A stretch of 64,000 bases of DNA from Psococerastis gibbosa (taxonomy: Eukaryota; Arthropoda; Insecta; Psocodea; Psocidae): positions 41,708,888 through 41,772,887 of the forward strand of contig OZ020488.1 of the NCBI GenBank assembly GCA_963971405.1, written 5' to 3'. Below, one piece after another: positions 24,796-39,000 of the stretch. Position 1 is the stretch's first letter; each line of letters opens with the position of its first letter. A program made the translations under genes and the position numbers. The notes below the pieces were generated by a model that saw only the letters and a program-made list of their open reading frames with translations, was not told the origin of the DNA and ran no database searches.

Positions 24796-25334
24796 TGTCA
24801 AATGTTTATCCGATTACGTATGTCTTACATTTCGAAATTCGAATTACCTGTTTGTATAGTTCTGCTTCTGTGACTAGCATCTTATTGTAATGTGTAAAAT
24901 GATGCTAACAAAAAATATACAAGACCGACTGTGGGCATGGCACGTATTGTGCAATAGTTGGTAATAACAATTGCCTCAAATAACTTTACACTAGATAAAA
25001 TTAATGACAGTTGGCTCCGGGATTGAGATCTGAAAAATCTGGTCACATTTAACATAGCCATTATTTTGCAGAGGGGCAACAGACGTGAGTGACATGAATT
25101 CGACTAGCCTAGTCTAGATATCGCTACTTCGGAAGAAAAACGACACAACTCAAAAATTGTCGATTTCGACGTAAGAACGCTAAAATATAAAAAAATAATC
25201 TGTATTTTTCTAAAAAAACAGCGTTAATGTAGTGTGTATATTTTCTGCGTCAGGGCAGTCTTATTGGGCGGGAACTGTCAGGTAGCGTAATTCATAATAT
25301 AAAAAAAAAATACTTCAATTTCAATTTCTGTAAA

Positions 25335-25526
25335 TTGATAGATTTAGAGTTGGGTTCTTTTTCATCTGAAGTAGCGATATCAACAATGATCAAAAATACA
25401 GAATTCCAAAATCCACACAAACATTCAAAGCATACACAAATTATTAAGAGACAATTGGAGGGGGAAAAGCCTTATAAGTGTAACAATCAAATATCTGATA
25501 AACTCACAATCAGGGGCGTAATTTAA
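25335..25526 (+). pseudogene. Possible decayed C2H2 zinc-finger fragment
   Basis: 63 open codons with HTQIIKRQLEGEKPYKCNNQ. GEKPYKC is the usual linker between C2H2 fingers and is preceded by a degenerate H-x-H-like helix end. The partner cysteine and histidines after it are absent. A chance match or a relic; no exon boundaries fit. Confidence 0.3.
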
Positions 25527-25627
25527 ATATTTTCGGGAGAGGGGGGGGGGGGGAGCAAGAGATGTCAATTAGGCACATTAAATTTGTAAACAAGATTATA
25601 ATAATTTCCTCTTTAACAAAGGATTAG

Positions 25628-25802
25628 TTGGACTTACATTGTCTGCTATCTTAATAGTCATTAGAGGCATGGGCCTCATAGTCATTGAGCAATTAGGGCG
25701 GAGCCCAATTGCCCCCTTCCCTTGACAATGGGCTCCACCCTAATTGTTTCATGTCTATAGTGACTATTAACGCAGCAGGCAAGGTAAGTCCAACGTTCAG
25801 AG
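25628..25802. mobile_element. Hairpin MITE, sister of 7172-7460
   Basis: Inverted arms start at ttggacttac and end at gtaagtccaa; the inner stem has caattagggcggagccca and its complement. Confidence 0.8.
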
Positions 25803-26030
25803 GCGTAGCCAAGGGGGGGGGGGTCAGCGGGGTCCAGACCCCCCCCCCCAAAATTTAGCAAAATTTATTCAAAACAATTCCCCTGATTCCAGTTTGGTTT
25901 AATAATTTTATAATTTTATTGTCTGCAAAATCAAAAATTTTTAGCCGACAAACTATTTCAGACCTATATTTTAAAAAAGATTCCCCACCGTAGCTCCCGG
26001 GCCCCCCTTGTTAGCTGTAATATTGTTCAT
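25797..26030. repeat. Partial copy of the 60745 hAT-like element
   Basis: Starts agaggcgtagccaagg with G- and C-runs, then cagacaataa-type and ggggaatc-type blocks, inverted relative to 61140-61404. The other end is missing. Confidence 0.7.
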
Positions 26031-26426
26031 ATGTAAAATATTCGCTCTTAACGCCTCGACACAGAGGTTTAGGCCTCACCCAAAAGGAACTTTAGACTAG
26101 AATTCGATGTATTCATACAGGCCCACAGAACGTTATGGCACACAAATTACACCATAAATAAAAATAAATAAATAAAATATGCAACTTTGTCAAGTACAAT
26201 AGGTACCGCTGTTACAAATTTTTTTTTAAAAGCGGCCGATTTTTTTCTTTTATTCTTGTGACATTTTTGTAGTTTTGTAGCCTGACGCTGATCTGCTTAG
26301 TGCAGAAAATAATGGCAGAAAAAAATAGGCTACTTGACAAAGTTGTGTTTTTTTATTTTATTACTATGACTATTGCAAATTACTGGAAAATATTATTGAA
26401 ATAACAAAATTGCATATTCATTTCGC

Positions 26427-26604
26427 GGCTATTCCATCTGTCAATAATCCGTAATTTGTGCATCGCTAATATGTCCCTACCATTATTATAACTTAATTTA
26501 TAATAGATAAGTTAAGTATCTACATAATAGTCTCCTTAAAACAAACATTTCATCAAATTTTGATGCACAATTGACGGATTATTGACAGATGGAATAGCCG
26601 GCTT
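26427..26604. mobile_element. MITE, 178 bp
   Basis: The ends cggctattccatctgtcaat and attgacagatggaatagccg are perfect inverted repeats, extended by ttgtgcatc and gatgcacaa. Confidence 0.87.
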
Positions 26605-26812
26605 CGTAAAATCAACAATGACAATGGTAACGTTAAAACCCGTGTAAAACAATGGAATATTTTTAAGTAAGAGCCCCCTATTTATTTGCGCAATGATTAC
26701 ATTATTGGGGTACTTCGTTTATGCAAGTGCTACTTACAGAGTATTATACTCTACTGTTCTACTTGTTCCACAAGATCTCCTTAACAGTGGGCTAAGACCT
26801 AATTTAAATTCA

Positions 26813-26945
26813 ACTCTTTTGGGTTACACCTTTTGGATTTCAGGTTAGCTGTATCAACTATATCACAGTTGGAATTCGACCTTTTTGGGTTACACCTTTC
26901 GTATTCAAGGTTAACTGAACAATCTATATCATATTAACTAACGAA
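26813..26945. repeat. Tandem duplication, two units of about 68 bp
   Basis: Both units contain ttttgggttacacctttt or tttttgggttacacctttc, then caggttagctg or aaggttaactg and ctatatca. Confidence 0.75.
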
Positions 26946-27088
26946 TTCATGTATTTTTTATGGGCATGATGACGGCCATAGTTTGCGCTAAGAAATGAGG
27001 GCTCCGACTAAGTATGATGGCGACTGCAATTCACGCCAAAAATAGACGCTTACGCTTAAAACATATAGCAATAGAATTCTTCCGCAAA

Positions 27089-30000
27089 CTAGGTACTAGA
27101 CTCACCCACACTCTTGCCTGCGTGAAGAATTTTTGCTATGGCACTGCGGCACAAAGGACACGACGATAGGCGAGAGCAAAGCCCACAGCAGCATATATGG
27201 CCACACGGTGTGAAGATTACTTCGGCCTGTAAACAAGAGCAAATATTTAAGTTGCATTATTAAGTATATAAAACCTCCTAGAGGTGAGAAGCGGCATATA
27301 TTCCCACCAAGCGGTTATTATTTATAATTATCACGTGACATGGTATTATATTAAAATTAAAATCGCCACGATCAGCCTGCAGAGGACTGGACAGATCTTT
27401 TAAAAAATAGATTATTCAGAGTATTCAGAATACCCGCACTCCACGTTCGTTGTATAAAGTCGATGTTAACAGGAAACATCAATCGTAGAGCCGTTAAAAA
27501 TATCTATCAAAAATGCTATACGTGGCCTTCAAGAACACCAATCGGCCACAGGCCACAGTGAACTCTTTTCACAGGACTACTACACCAATCGTTTTTTGTA
27601 TAAATCAAAGTCAGCAATTGTGGCCAATCTGTGTTAGAAAGAGGTACAACTTCATGTGTCAAAATGTTCAGAAAAATTGCCTTTGTTTGTCCTGATATTT
27701 TTGACAGCTCTACTATAGATATTTCATGTGATTTGATTTTTACACTTATAAGAATTTTCCCTCAGACCACCAATTTCCAATTTTTTAGTGCAATTATATT
27801 TCACAGGATATATCGATCTTAGAGTTATCCACACCCGTAAGGATTTTCCAACTCCGGTTGTCCCTTAATAGAGTCGACATGTTTCGGGCAATCAGAAAAT
27901 TATTGTTGAGTTTGAATAGCCAGTCAGAAAAATGAAGTAAATACAGCTGTCACGTGATACCAAAATGCCTGCATGTGCAGTAGAAAATTATTGTAGTTTG
28001 AATAGCCAATCAGAAAAGTGAAAGAATAGAGCTGTCACGTGACATCAAAATGTCTGCAAGTGCAGTGGACATGTTGGATTTCTATACAAAATTTAAGCCA
28101 ATAAGCTTGGTATAGATACCGGCGATACTCACTAAATTGTTCGGCATACCTGTCTTTCCATGCAAACGACGCATTCATCAGTGGCGTATGGGAATACTTT
28201 TTCCATCGTCGGAGAAAACGGAGGCGCAGTGGGCTCGTCTTCTGGTAATGGGGCACTTGGTGTAATGGCAAGGAAATTAGAGATGGCTTTCAGTATAAGG
28301 CAACGTTCATCCGCGTCATCGACACCCGCCTAAAAAGGGGAAAAATGTCAGTATTAAACTATTAATTTTGTACATTAGAACTATGAACCAAAAAGTGCTG
28401 AATTCAGTTCTATTCAGACACATTGCGTATACGGGTGAGACTGTTAATGTGTCAGAAATTTTACCGACAAGCCTTTCCAATGAATTGTCTTTGCTTAGTT
28501 TTGCAGATTCAGCAACCAGTCAGTCATCTCTTCAAGTCTTTATAAATTAGTTCACGGTATTAGCTTTCAGCTCCAGCAATGGCCTTTGTCAAGAGTTCTT
28601 CTTGCCAGTGCCAATAGTTTCTTCGTCAGTGTCGTCAGGGCGTTTCAAGATGCCAACACGTAGCTTCAGTACTCAATCTATTGTAGTCTTATATCTTGCT
28701 TTTTTATTTCAATTCACGTTTCATTCATTCATCTAAGTTCTTACCTCCGTAAGGCTTTCCTCAGTGACCGCTGCCGCAGCCTCACTAGAATTTAACTGCC
28801 CAGCAATGAGTGGTGTCCAATGTCCCACCCCGTGCTCAAACAACTCCTGACTCAGCGCTGGGTCCACGCACCGGAGAGACAGGACAATCTGCCTCGACGC
28901 CGAGTCTATCAGCCTCTGGCATTGCTCTAACCAGAAGTGCTCGCCACAGCACTGACTTTCCATCTGATTTAGCGCTTTTACCAGGTCTTTTTGTCGCTTC
29001 TCCCGCTGCGCAAACAGCTCTATAAGGTGCTGCGTCAGGGCTAGACGGCTTTCACATAGATCCACCTGAAAGTACATATATGTTTCTTTGGCATCTTTCC
29101 CAATAATTATGAAATACATATCTTGGAGAGATTGTGTCCTGAGGCGAATGTTATAGAAGCTTATAGTTATGATAATAATAATAATAATTATAATAAGGAC
29201 TTTTTATTGCTTCTCTTACTAAGCCAACCTAGCGGAGTTAGGGCTATTAGCCGGCCGCCTTACCAAGTTGAATCCAGAGCAGGTTCAAAGATGCAGATAA
29301 CTTGGTCGTGTGCACAGTGCCGGTAGGAAAACATGGTAGGACTTGTCCTGGTCACCTCCGAACTAATCGTGTGACTTCACTGTGTTTCCCAAGTGGTTCG
29401 GAAGCCACTATAATCAGAAGGTCCCCTGTCCTGTGGGCCCACACCGTGGCCTGGAACTGTGTCCAACCATACTACTACTACTAGGGCTTTACACTAAACT
29501 AGGAAGGCCCGGGACCGCCTGCTTTACATGCCCTCCGAAGCATGGCAAGAAAATGTAGCCAGTGTGGGACTCGAACCAACAACCTTTCGGTTGAAAGTCA
29601 GAGTCCGTACCACTACGCTACATGTCTTGACTTATAGTTATTTAACTTAGTTATAGGCTAAAAAAGGTTATAGAAGCCAATTTGCTACTGCCAGTTGATA
29701 AATCTCCGAACTCTCTTTAACTACTTCATTTCTGATCAATTCTTGTTCTTTGATGGACTGGTAAATTTAATTTCTGCGACTTGGTCGTGACAATTAATTG
29801 TCTTTATGTTAAGAAGTACACATTAAGCAGATAATTTTTGGCTTTGGTATAGTTTGGGTGAGAACATAGAACGTAGTGAAAGGTTGCTGGTTGGATTCCC
29901 ACACAAATACTCACAATTTGACCATCGAGTTGCAGCTTCCTTTTTTTCATCTCTATCCGGGTCAGATCAGCCAGTTGATTTTCAACGAGTGCCACCTATA

Positions 30001-33000
30001 ACAAAGATTAAATTACAAAATAAGCATTGGCATAGCTTGTAAAAGCAAACTGCTTCTGGTTGGAAGCATTGACTTGCAGCAATTTGAACACTGTGCACCC
30101 TATTTCAGCTGCCAACTGCCATACCTAGTGGAAACTACAGAGCCTGTTCAAAACTACAGCAAACTTGGTACTGTGCACAGCGTTGGCAGGGGAACATGGT
30201 GGGGCATGTCAGTCTAAGTGCGTGTAATGACCTGGTCACCTCCGAATTAATTGTGTGACTTTACTATGTTCGCCGTGTGCTTCAGAATTCACTTTAATCA
30301 GGAGGTCCACCCTGCCAGTCAATTCCTCTTCTTCCTGAAGGAGTCTGCCCCTAGTGTTTGTATAGGATAATTTACACTCCATTACGTCCCCATTAGGCGG
30401 GATTCCAATGACCTCGCATTGCAGAATGCAAATGACATTGACAGAAATGTTTGTTTTCCTCTATTTCATAGTTAAAATTGATCAATGATCATACAGTAAA
30501 GTCACAAACAAACAAACTAAAATTAAAAAATGGCGTCATGGGATATGTTAAGTACAAACATTTTAATAGATTTCTATAAAAAGAAAAATTCTAATTTCCG
30601 TCAATGTCATTTGCATTCTGCAATGCGAGGTCGGTGGAAACCCCGCCTAAGTCTTGAATGTCTGCTACCACGTCACCGTTTTTGTATTTAGCCCTAGCCG
30701 GTCGGTGGAATCCCCGCCTTAGAAAAATCCTTACTTCTTGGGCAAGCTGCCAGCTCCGTGCATCACTCTGTTCCAGCAACGAAGCGACCGCTGCTTTCTG
30801 CATGTCTTGGTCCGACAATAAGGCATCCGCTAGATCTTTAGAATCTTCCCTAGCTTTTGACGCTAATTCCGCCAACCTCATCGAAGATTGTGACTCCCTA
30901 TTAATTAAAAAAGAATTATAGATTTATCATTTTCGGCTAAATTTCACACAATGTATACAGAGGGACAAGCTTTTAAATTAAATTCAAATCAATAACACCT
31001 TGTATTATATCTAGCAGGGTAATGTACACACGGACAATATATGATATTGTATAGTGTATATGAAAACTGTCTAGCGAGGTAAATCGCACTAACGGATTAC
31101 AGCGAGCCCAATAAGTGCGGCTTCTGTTCTTCGCAATATTTTTCCATGTCGTTTCACGTTAAGGGATTCTATTAAAAAATATTGTTAATCAACATCTATT
31201 TATAGGCTCACAAGTCTGCGTAGTACACATTTTTGTCATCGTTTTATTTTACCCGTGAAAGAACACTGTTGGCATCATTGGAATGAGTTTTCGAGAAGCA
31301 CAGGGGCGAAATGTCTACGAAAAGGGTGCGTGCAGTGAGGACTCGCTTCACAAAACGTTCGCATTTTTTTTAAAGGGTTCAAAGTGGTGCTATGCCTCAA
31401 TCAATTTTATAGTGTAATATAATTACAACGACTTTCATGGCCGTAATTACGTGATGAAGCAGTAGAATCAGCAGTTGCAGCTGAGCCTCAGAAATATAAT
31501 CTTACAAAAAGACTTCTAAAGTCTAAGCAGTTCCACTGAAGATGTAGGTTCATTACAAGTAAGTGTTAAAAACATTTCTGCGGTTTTTGCGGTTTTATGT
31601 GTCATTAGACGATGTATATAACTAACTTACTCAATAATCCAATGTCCAGTGGCCTCTTTTCTTTGGTTATCATATTTTTTCCATTTTTCCGCTTTGAGAG
31701 TGTCTTCTTTCACTAGTTGCCCCATAACATCTGAAACAAGGAAAAATAATGGAATGAAAGGAAATAATTTACCAGAAATCTGCTCACAACGCTACTATAC
31801 AATAAATGCATATTTCAATAAAATGTTAAGTTTCAGTAATCATAATATGCTGCAGGGCTCAGCCCGTGGGCAGCTTAAATTTGAAAAAAAAAACTTAATC
31901 TACGCTCAGTAAGTAAGTCAGTAAGTAAGTTGTTTAGTCTTCGTTTGTCGGTGTTAACTCGTTGAGATTTGTTTTTAGATATTTTCGAAATACGTTCAAT
32001 TGTTTAATAGTTTTAAAGTATGTTGGGAGTCTGTTGTAGTCCGTTAGTCCTACGTACTTGGCCTGTCGTTGTATGTATGTCAGTCTCATAAGGGATACTT
32101 GTAGTGGCTGTTTCCATGTAACTAGTGACGTAATAGTGCTGTACTCCTGGCATTCTGTGTTTGTTTTTAAATGTATGTGATATTGCTTCTTTGATTTAAA
32201 TAACTGTTTTATTGTGGGCATTTCAGCTAATTTATGGAGCTCTTGGCTTGGGAAAGTGTTCTCTTTTTTATGTATGACTTTTAGTATTTTTGCTTTCCCA
32301 TTTATACGTAGTATAAGGAAAGCTTTGTGACGGTCGAAATTTTCGATTCCGAGATTTCAACGGATTTACACGTTTTAAGGTCCCAGGAACCAAAAAAAGT
32401 GGTTTTTACGAAATGTCTGTCTGTCTGTGCGTCGATTTCCGGGCAAACTACTCGGTCGATTTTGATAAAATTCGGCATGTAGGTTCACAAAAATCATGCC
32501 TCGGGACCATTTTTTTTATTTGGGGCTAACTTAATTTGGGGGGGTCTTATTCTCAAAAAACTCCAAAAAAACGTCTAAAAAAATTATTTCTCAAAAACGG
32601 CTCCAACGATTTCTTTTAAATTCACATATATTGTAGTTGTTATTAATGTTAACGAAATGCGGGGGGTCGCTTGCCCCTTGATAGGTTGCTTCTTGGGGTA
32701 AAAAAATAAAAATAACTAATTTTTAATGAAAAATGACTAAAAAATAATTTTTCTGCGAAACCTTTCTATCGATGATTTCTACCTTCAGGCATGTTTTAGG
32801 TGTTAAATTGAGTAACGAAACCGGACAGGTTGCTTTCCCAGAAAAGCATTTGGTTTTGTAAAAAAAAATGTTTTTTTGAAAAAATGATTGAAAATTCACG
32901 CTCAAATGCATTGCGTGCCCTGCCAGTATTGCTGTGTGGTAATGTGTCTGACCTATCTAGAATTTACCTCACCTCCAGTGACGTCAGGTGGACACCCCCC

Positions 33001-36000
33001 CCCCCCCCCGAGATATCGGAAATTTAACCATAGGAAAATTGTTTACCATGAAATTACTCATTTTCTCTATCTACTAATTTTGATAAATTGGAAAGCTTGT
33101 TCGAGTAAACTCGGACCGGTTCTTCTTTATTATCATCCCAAGCACAATTTCAATGTAAGGTTCATGACTAGTAATGGATTCGGAGTTTTGGTCGGACGAA
33201 GACCAGTCCGGACCGAAAACTCATTGAAAATACCCAAAATCGGACCCTTTATTCCTCGGTCCCGGGGTGTTCGGGCTTAGGTTCCTTGGACCTTATTAGT
33301 TGAAACTAGGGGCTTAGAGAAAACTTTCAAATTTACTCTAATACCGAAAGATTTATAATTTATTTATAATAATATAAAGAAATGCACAGATTTTCGAACC
33401 TGCCAAAGTACGCGCCATCACCATCACGCATGCATAATTTCTAAAAGATGGCCACCTTAGCTGCTTCGCTCAGCCCAGCTTGCGCCCATTGTTCCTTCAG
33501 CGGAAGGAATGACCCGTACTTTGGCAAGTTCGAAAATCGGTGTCTTTTTTCTCTTCACATTTATGGTGTAAAATTGAAAGTTTCCTCTTCGTTTTAAATA
33601 GAATCTATTTAAACAATAATTTCTTTCTTTAGAACTCTATTTATTATCCAAATTAATGTATCACTCCCTTTTTGGTACAGGTAGTCTGTTCAAGGAATGT
33701 GTTTTGATATCAGTAACGTACCTAATATTTTGTTCTTTTCCACAGCCTTAGTTTTCACTTGTAGGTCTTGAAGTAGTCGTTGTTCCAACAACGCTTCCTG
33801 TTCGGTGATTTGAGCCATTTTATTTTGAATTTTTTTCGCATTCGCTAGAATTGTAGCTACTTTTTTGCCAACTGATTCTTCAGCTGAAAACAAAAGTCAC
33901 ATTTGCCCCGGGTGAACATTCGCAAGCAAGCGGAACGCCTTTGCCATCTACCGGATGGCATCGTAACTATTGCTTCGCTAAACCAGCGGTATTGTTTGTT
34001 TATAAATGGCGAACTTTTCGTTGTGGTGATCCTGTCAAACTTACTAATTAATTTAATCAATTAACTTACTATTATTATTAACATATTAATGTTGGACATG
34101 AGTATGGCATATTCTTGGGGTTACAAGGAAAATGTTTACACTGTAATTTGGTGCTCCCAGAACCTTATATCGTCGCTGACAATGCAAAACCGCATCAGTG
34201 ACATTTTTTTTCGAAATCGACTTTATACATTGACTCCGCATCGTCTTATAAACTAAACATAGGTAACAAACGAAAATGTAACACAACAGAAATAACTGAA
34301 CATTAGCGCGTATCATAAGGTGCTATTGAATGCGCAATAGTTTTTCCTCTCTCCTGCAAAAGTAGAGAAATGTAACTTATGCGGTTTTGCATTGTCAGCG
34401 ACGATATTCGGTACAAAACCACCCAGTAGCCTTAGCAGAATGACCAATGAATAATATAGGTTAGCAAAACAGGGACGCTTTAATGCAAATGCTTGCAGAG
34501 AGAACAAAGAATACAGATATGTTGTTTACAGATGTACGTTTACATTTGACGATCGACATACCAAGCTTCTTTAAAACTATTTCCTTTCGAAACGCCGAGT
34601 TAACTGAGTTATTCACAGTTTACAAGAAAGAATTTAACGAAGTAAGATAACGAAAGTCATGATTCAAATTTGAACCATAAAATAGTCATTTGGGAATTAA
34701 GTTGTCCATACCTTGAAGGCACTCTTCAATCAAATTCATTCTCTCGACATTCTTACGGTCCTGAATTCTGTTCAGCTCCTCGTCCATTCCGCTTTGCATT
34801 CGTCGTATGTCTTCTACCAGCTGAAAAAAAAATATAAGTTCTTCCACAAAATTTATAACAATATCAAGGCATTATAATATATATTAGTCACATTCACGCA
34901 GTCCAATGATTAACACCCCACTCGTGGACACAAATTATTGCTTCCTGTTGAAACCCTTAATACATATAGAAATATGTCAAGAACATAAATGGAAGTATTG
35001 GCCCCCAGGTCTTCTAATCTGCGGCTTGTGACAGTACCAAGAGTCTGACAGATGTGACGGTACTTGGCAGACGTTTGGGGGGCAGTTATTCAGCATTCAC
35101 ACAAAAAGAATCCCAGACTACTAGAAAAAGGCCTACCATATAGTTATAACAGCCATCAATGATGGCCCATCATTATAACTTAATTATATCAAACTAACGA
35201 TAAAATCACTTGACGTTAACGACGTAGAACGACGTCAAACGCATGAAAAAAAACGTGGGAATTATGTTAATATTAGTTAATTAAAATAGATCTACCTTAG
35301 TTTGGTTGGACTTTAATCGTTGGTGCGTTTCTATTTCTTTCAAATTTTCCTCCGCCATGGATTTCTCCAAGGCCAGTCTTTGGTTGTGCTGCACTTCCTA
35401 CGAAACCCAAAATTTAAATTTAAACAATTTAGTCAGTATTTTTTTTTAATAAGAGCCTAAGTAAGTCTACTAACTACAATATTACGAACAAGACCGTAAT
35501 AACGGATTTTACATTTGAGTAGCAAGTTAAAAATTTTACTATTCTCACAAACTTTAATTTTTTCACGATCTGCGCAATTTCATTAAACATAGAAAATAAT
35601 TGATACAAACCTTCTGTTCTTCCAGCTGCTTCAGTCTCTCCTAGAACACATATAACGAATATTTCTACGTTATAAAATAAAAAAAATAAAAAACTCCTAA
35701 ACAGATATTATTAAACAAAACATTTCTCAGCACAACAACCATGCAACACGTAGATTATACTAGATAACTATAGCAAAACAAATTAGGCCAGCATGCCCAG
35801 ACTGTCCTTTAACGACAAGGAACACTTAAAGGTATCTCTAATAGTAAATCGGACATTGCCACTACGCGTTTTTGTACAAAATCGAATTTTACGTGAAAAT
35901 AATATCCTTTGTAGAGCCATTAGAAATGTCTCTTCCCTTAGAAGAAATGCTCCTTTTCATTTTGATATGTCTCCACAGTTTTGGAATTCCGGGCACTCTC

Positions 36001-39000
36001 ACCAATTTTTTTTTTTTTGCACAATTCAAGATCGATAATTGTGACCAATGGGTGTTGAAAGCGGGCACTTATCATATATCAAAATCGAGATGAGTACTTC
36101 TGGTAAGGGATGTGTTATGTTTCACAGCTCTAGGATCTCATGTGATATTTAATTCTATGTAAGGCTCTTCCCCTTCCGATTGTCGCTTAGGTGCCCATTC
36201 CATTGACCGGCTAGGGCTATTTCCAAAAACGGTGACGTGGTAGCAGACATTCAAGACTTAGGTGGCGTTTCCACCGACCTCGCATTGCAGAATTGACGGA
36301 AATGTTTATTTTCCTCTATGCCATAGTTAAAATTAATCAATGATCATACAGTAAAATCACAAACTAACAAACTAAAATCAAAAAATGGCGTCATGGGATA
36401 TGTTAAGTACAAACATTTTAATAGATTTCTATAAAAAGAAAAATTCTAATTTCCGTCAATGTCATTTGCATTCTGCAATGCGAGATCGGTGGAAACGCAA
36501 CCTATGTCTTGAATGTCTGCTACCACGTCACTGTTTTTGGAAATAGCCCTAGCCGGTCAATGGAATGTGCGCCTTAAGAGGATATGCTACGTAGAAAATT
36601 GGCACCCCGAAATTAAATTATACTTTTCATTTTTTATTTAATTGACTCAGCAAGTTGTTAAACATTTCGCATCGTGCATCATAATTATAGTCTGGTATGT
36701 TTGCTTTTCGGTTTTGTAATTTTTTTTTTTTTAAATTCTATTTTACGTGTAATTTAAGTCACCAATAATTTTTGTGAAAGAACTAAGGTACTAAAAATTT
36801 AATATTTCCTATTATATGATATATGAAGTAGTTTTCAACAACTCATATGAGCTAAATCTTTAATAACTTGCTTTGTTAATTAAATAAAAAATAAAAAATC
36901 AATAAAAACAACATATTTTGGGGTGCTAATTTTCTACGTAGCATCCTCTTGTCTTATATGAAAAATTATTATTAATTATAATGGGAAAGTATATCGGCGA
37001 ATAAGTTAAACTTGCCTTTCATTTGCATTGAAGTTTAAGGAATCCCTGAATTTAAAGAATGACTGCACACCGCCCTAATTTTAGTTTAATTTGAATCCTC
37101 GAAGAAATTTTTTAAATCATCTAAGCTGACGATTGTTAAGGAAAATAATTGCAACTTCAAAATCAACTAAAGTTACAGTAACACTTGCGTATAGTAGATC
37201 TATTGATTCAGTTTAACTAGGAGCATGAACGAACAACTAGCCATACTCCAACTGTAGTTCCACCAATGACCTTGACTTAAAGCTCAACGTAGAACGTAGT
37301 TGCTACGACTACGCTACACACCAATTAAAACCCACAATAATAGGTACATCGTTGCGTTCACTATAGTTAAGCACCGGCCAGCTGACAACAAGAAATATAT
37401 AATCTTACCTCAGCAATAAAGTAGTCAGTACATGCTATATCAGAACTAGTACTGGGATATTCAACGGGATCCGCAAACTCGGATTTGCACTCTGTAATAA
37501 AAATAAAAAAAATGTCAGAGCAGTGGTCAGCGTCAGAACATTGCCTATTTCCGCTGCTTAGAATGTTAACGGTAACAACCTTTCGGGTGAAAGTCGGAGT
37601 CTGTACCACTACTCTACATGTCCTGACGTGATACTACTTTCCGCAACTTAACTTACGATGGTGGCAGGGACACTAAAACACACGCTTGTCCGTTAAACTT
37701 ATCTTCTGTCTCCTTCTGAGGCCATAATCTCAACTATAGGTTGGCAGTAACTCCCTACATATTTTCCTCCAGTTCTATCAGTCCTGCGCCCTCTATCAGT
37801 TGATTCATTAATTCCTTTTTCGGCCGTCCTCTGCTATTGGTTCCTTCCCCTGTGCTCTCAATAATGGCGAGTAACAGATTTACGCGTCATAACCCTACCC
37901 ATTTCGCTCACCTACTTTTTATTATGAGGTAACAGCTGTCTCTATATAAAGGTCTCTAGCACTCTTTCATTCGTCACGTGGTCCCTCTAACTGATCCGAA
38001 GCACCTTTCTGTAACATCACACTTTATTTCAATCGCTTCTAGCCTATTCAGTTCCTTATCTACAAAGGCCCAGGTTCCCGCATAATAAACCACTCCATGT
38101 GTAAGCTTCTAGGAACCGTTTCCTGATGTTTAGTCGTATGACAGATTCCTAGATTTCAGATTTTTTTCATTGAAGGCCAAATTCGCTATCTGAATACTGC
38201 TTCCTATTCCACCTGCTGAGGTATTGTCTTCGCTATCGTATTGCCCAGTTACTTAAATTTGCTTCTCATTACTGAAGGCTACTCCGTCAAGGACTGAAAA
38301 TACTTATCCTTACCCTTATCTATAGTCACCACAAGTCGTAATGTACCTACCAGAGGCTAAAAACTTGAGCATCGCCGCGGCACTTATGGAATGCAGTTCG
38401 GGAGGAGGAAACTGAACGGTATGGTCTAAAAGTAGATTGTTAAGGTGATGGAGCCGGCCTAGTTCCGCAGGCAGTCGCAAGAGTCGAGGATTCCCACGCA
38501 CATCCAATGTCGACAGGCAATGGCAACGGCAAAGAGTGGCAGGAATGGATTTCAGTTTATTATTGCTTACATAAAGCTGTTGGAGCCTTATAAGCTGACC
38601 AATTGCATCAGGCAGTTTTACCAACTGGTTGTCGCTAAGATTTAACACCTGAAACAGTATACAGACCTGTAAACTGTCGGTTATATATACAGTAAATCAA
38701 ATGAAAGCGCTTTTCTAAACATATTAAACTGCCTGTTTTTGTGTAAGAGGTAAGGCAAGGTGTTTTGTTCTTGCATAATATTGTGAAACGCTTATAGTAT
38801 GCACGCGGAGTGAAAATCCCAAATCAAATACGGCTACTACTCGACCATGATAGGATGACATTTGGGACACTTACGAATAAAAATCGAATAAACAAAGTGT
38901 TCCAAATGTCATCCTATCGAGGTTGGGTAGTATATATAATATATTGCATGCTAGATAGGTACATATTATATAAAAGAGCTAGGGCTTACCTGCAAATTTG

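Noticed and set aside
35793..36093. Two overlapping plus-strand ORFs in an LRSAM1 intron
   Set aside because: They lie in dispersed repeat H; other copies of the repeat do not keep the frame.
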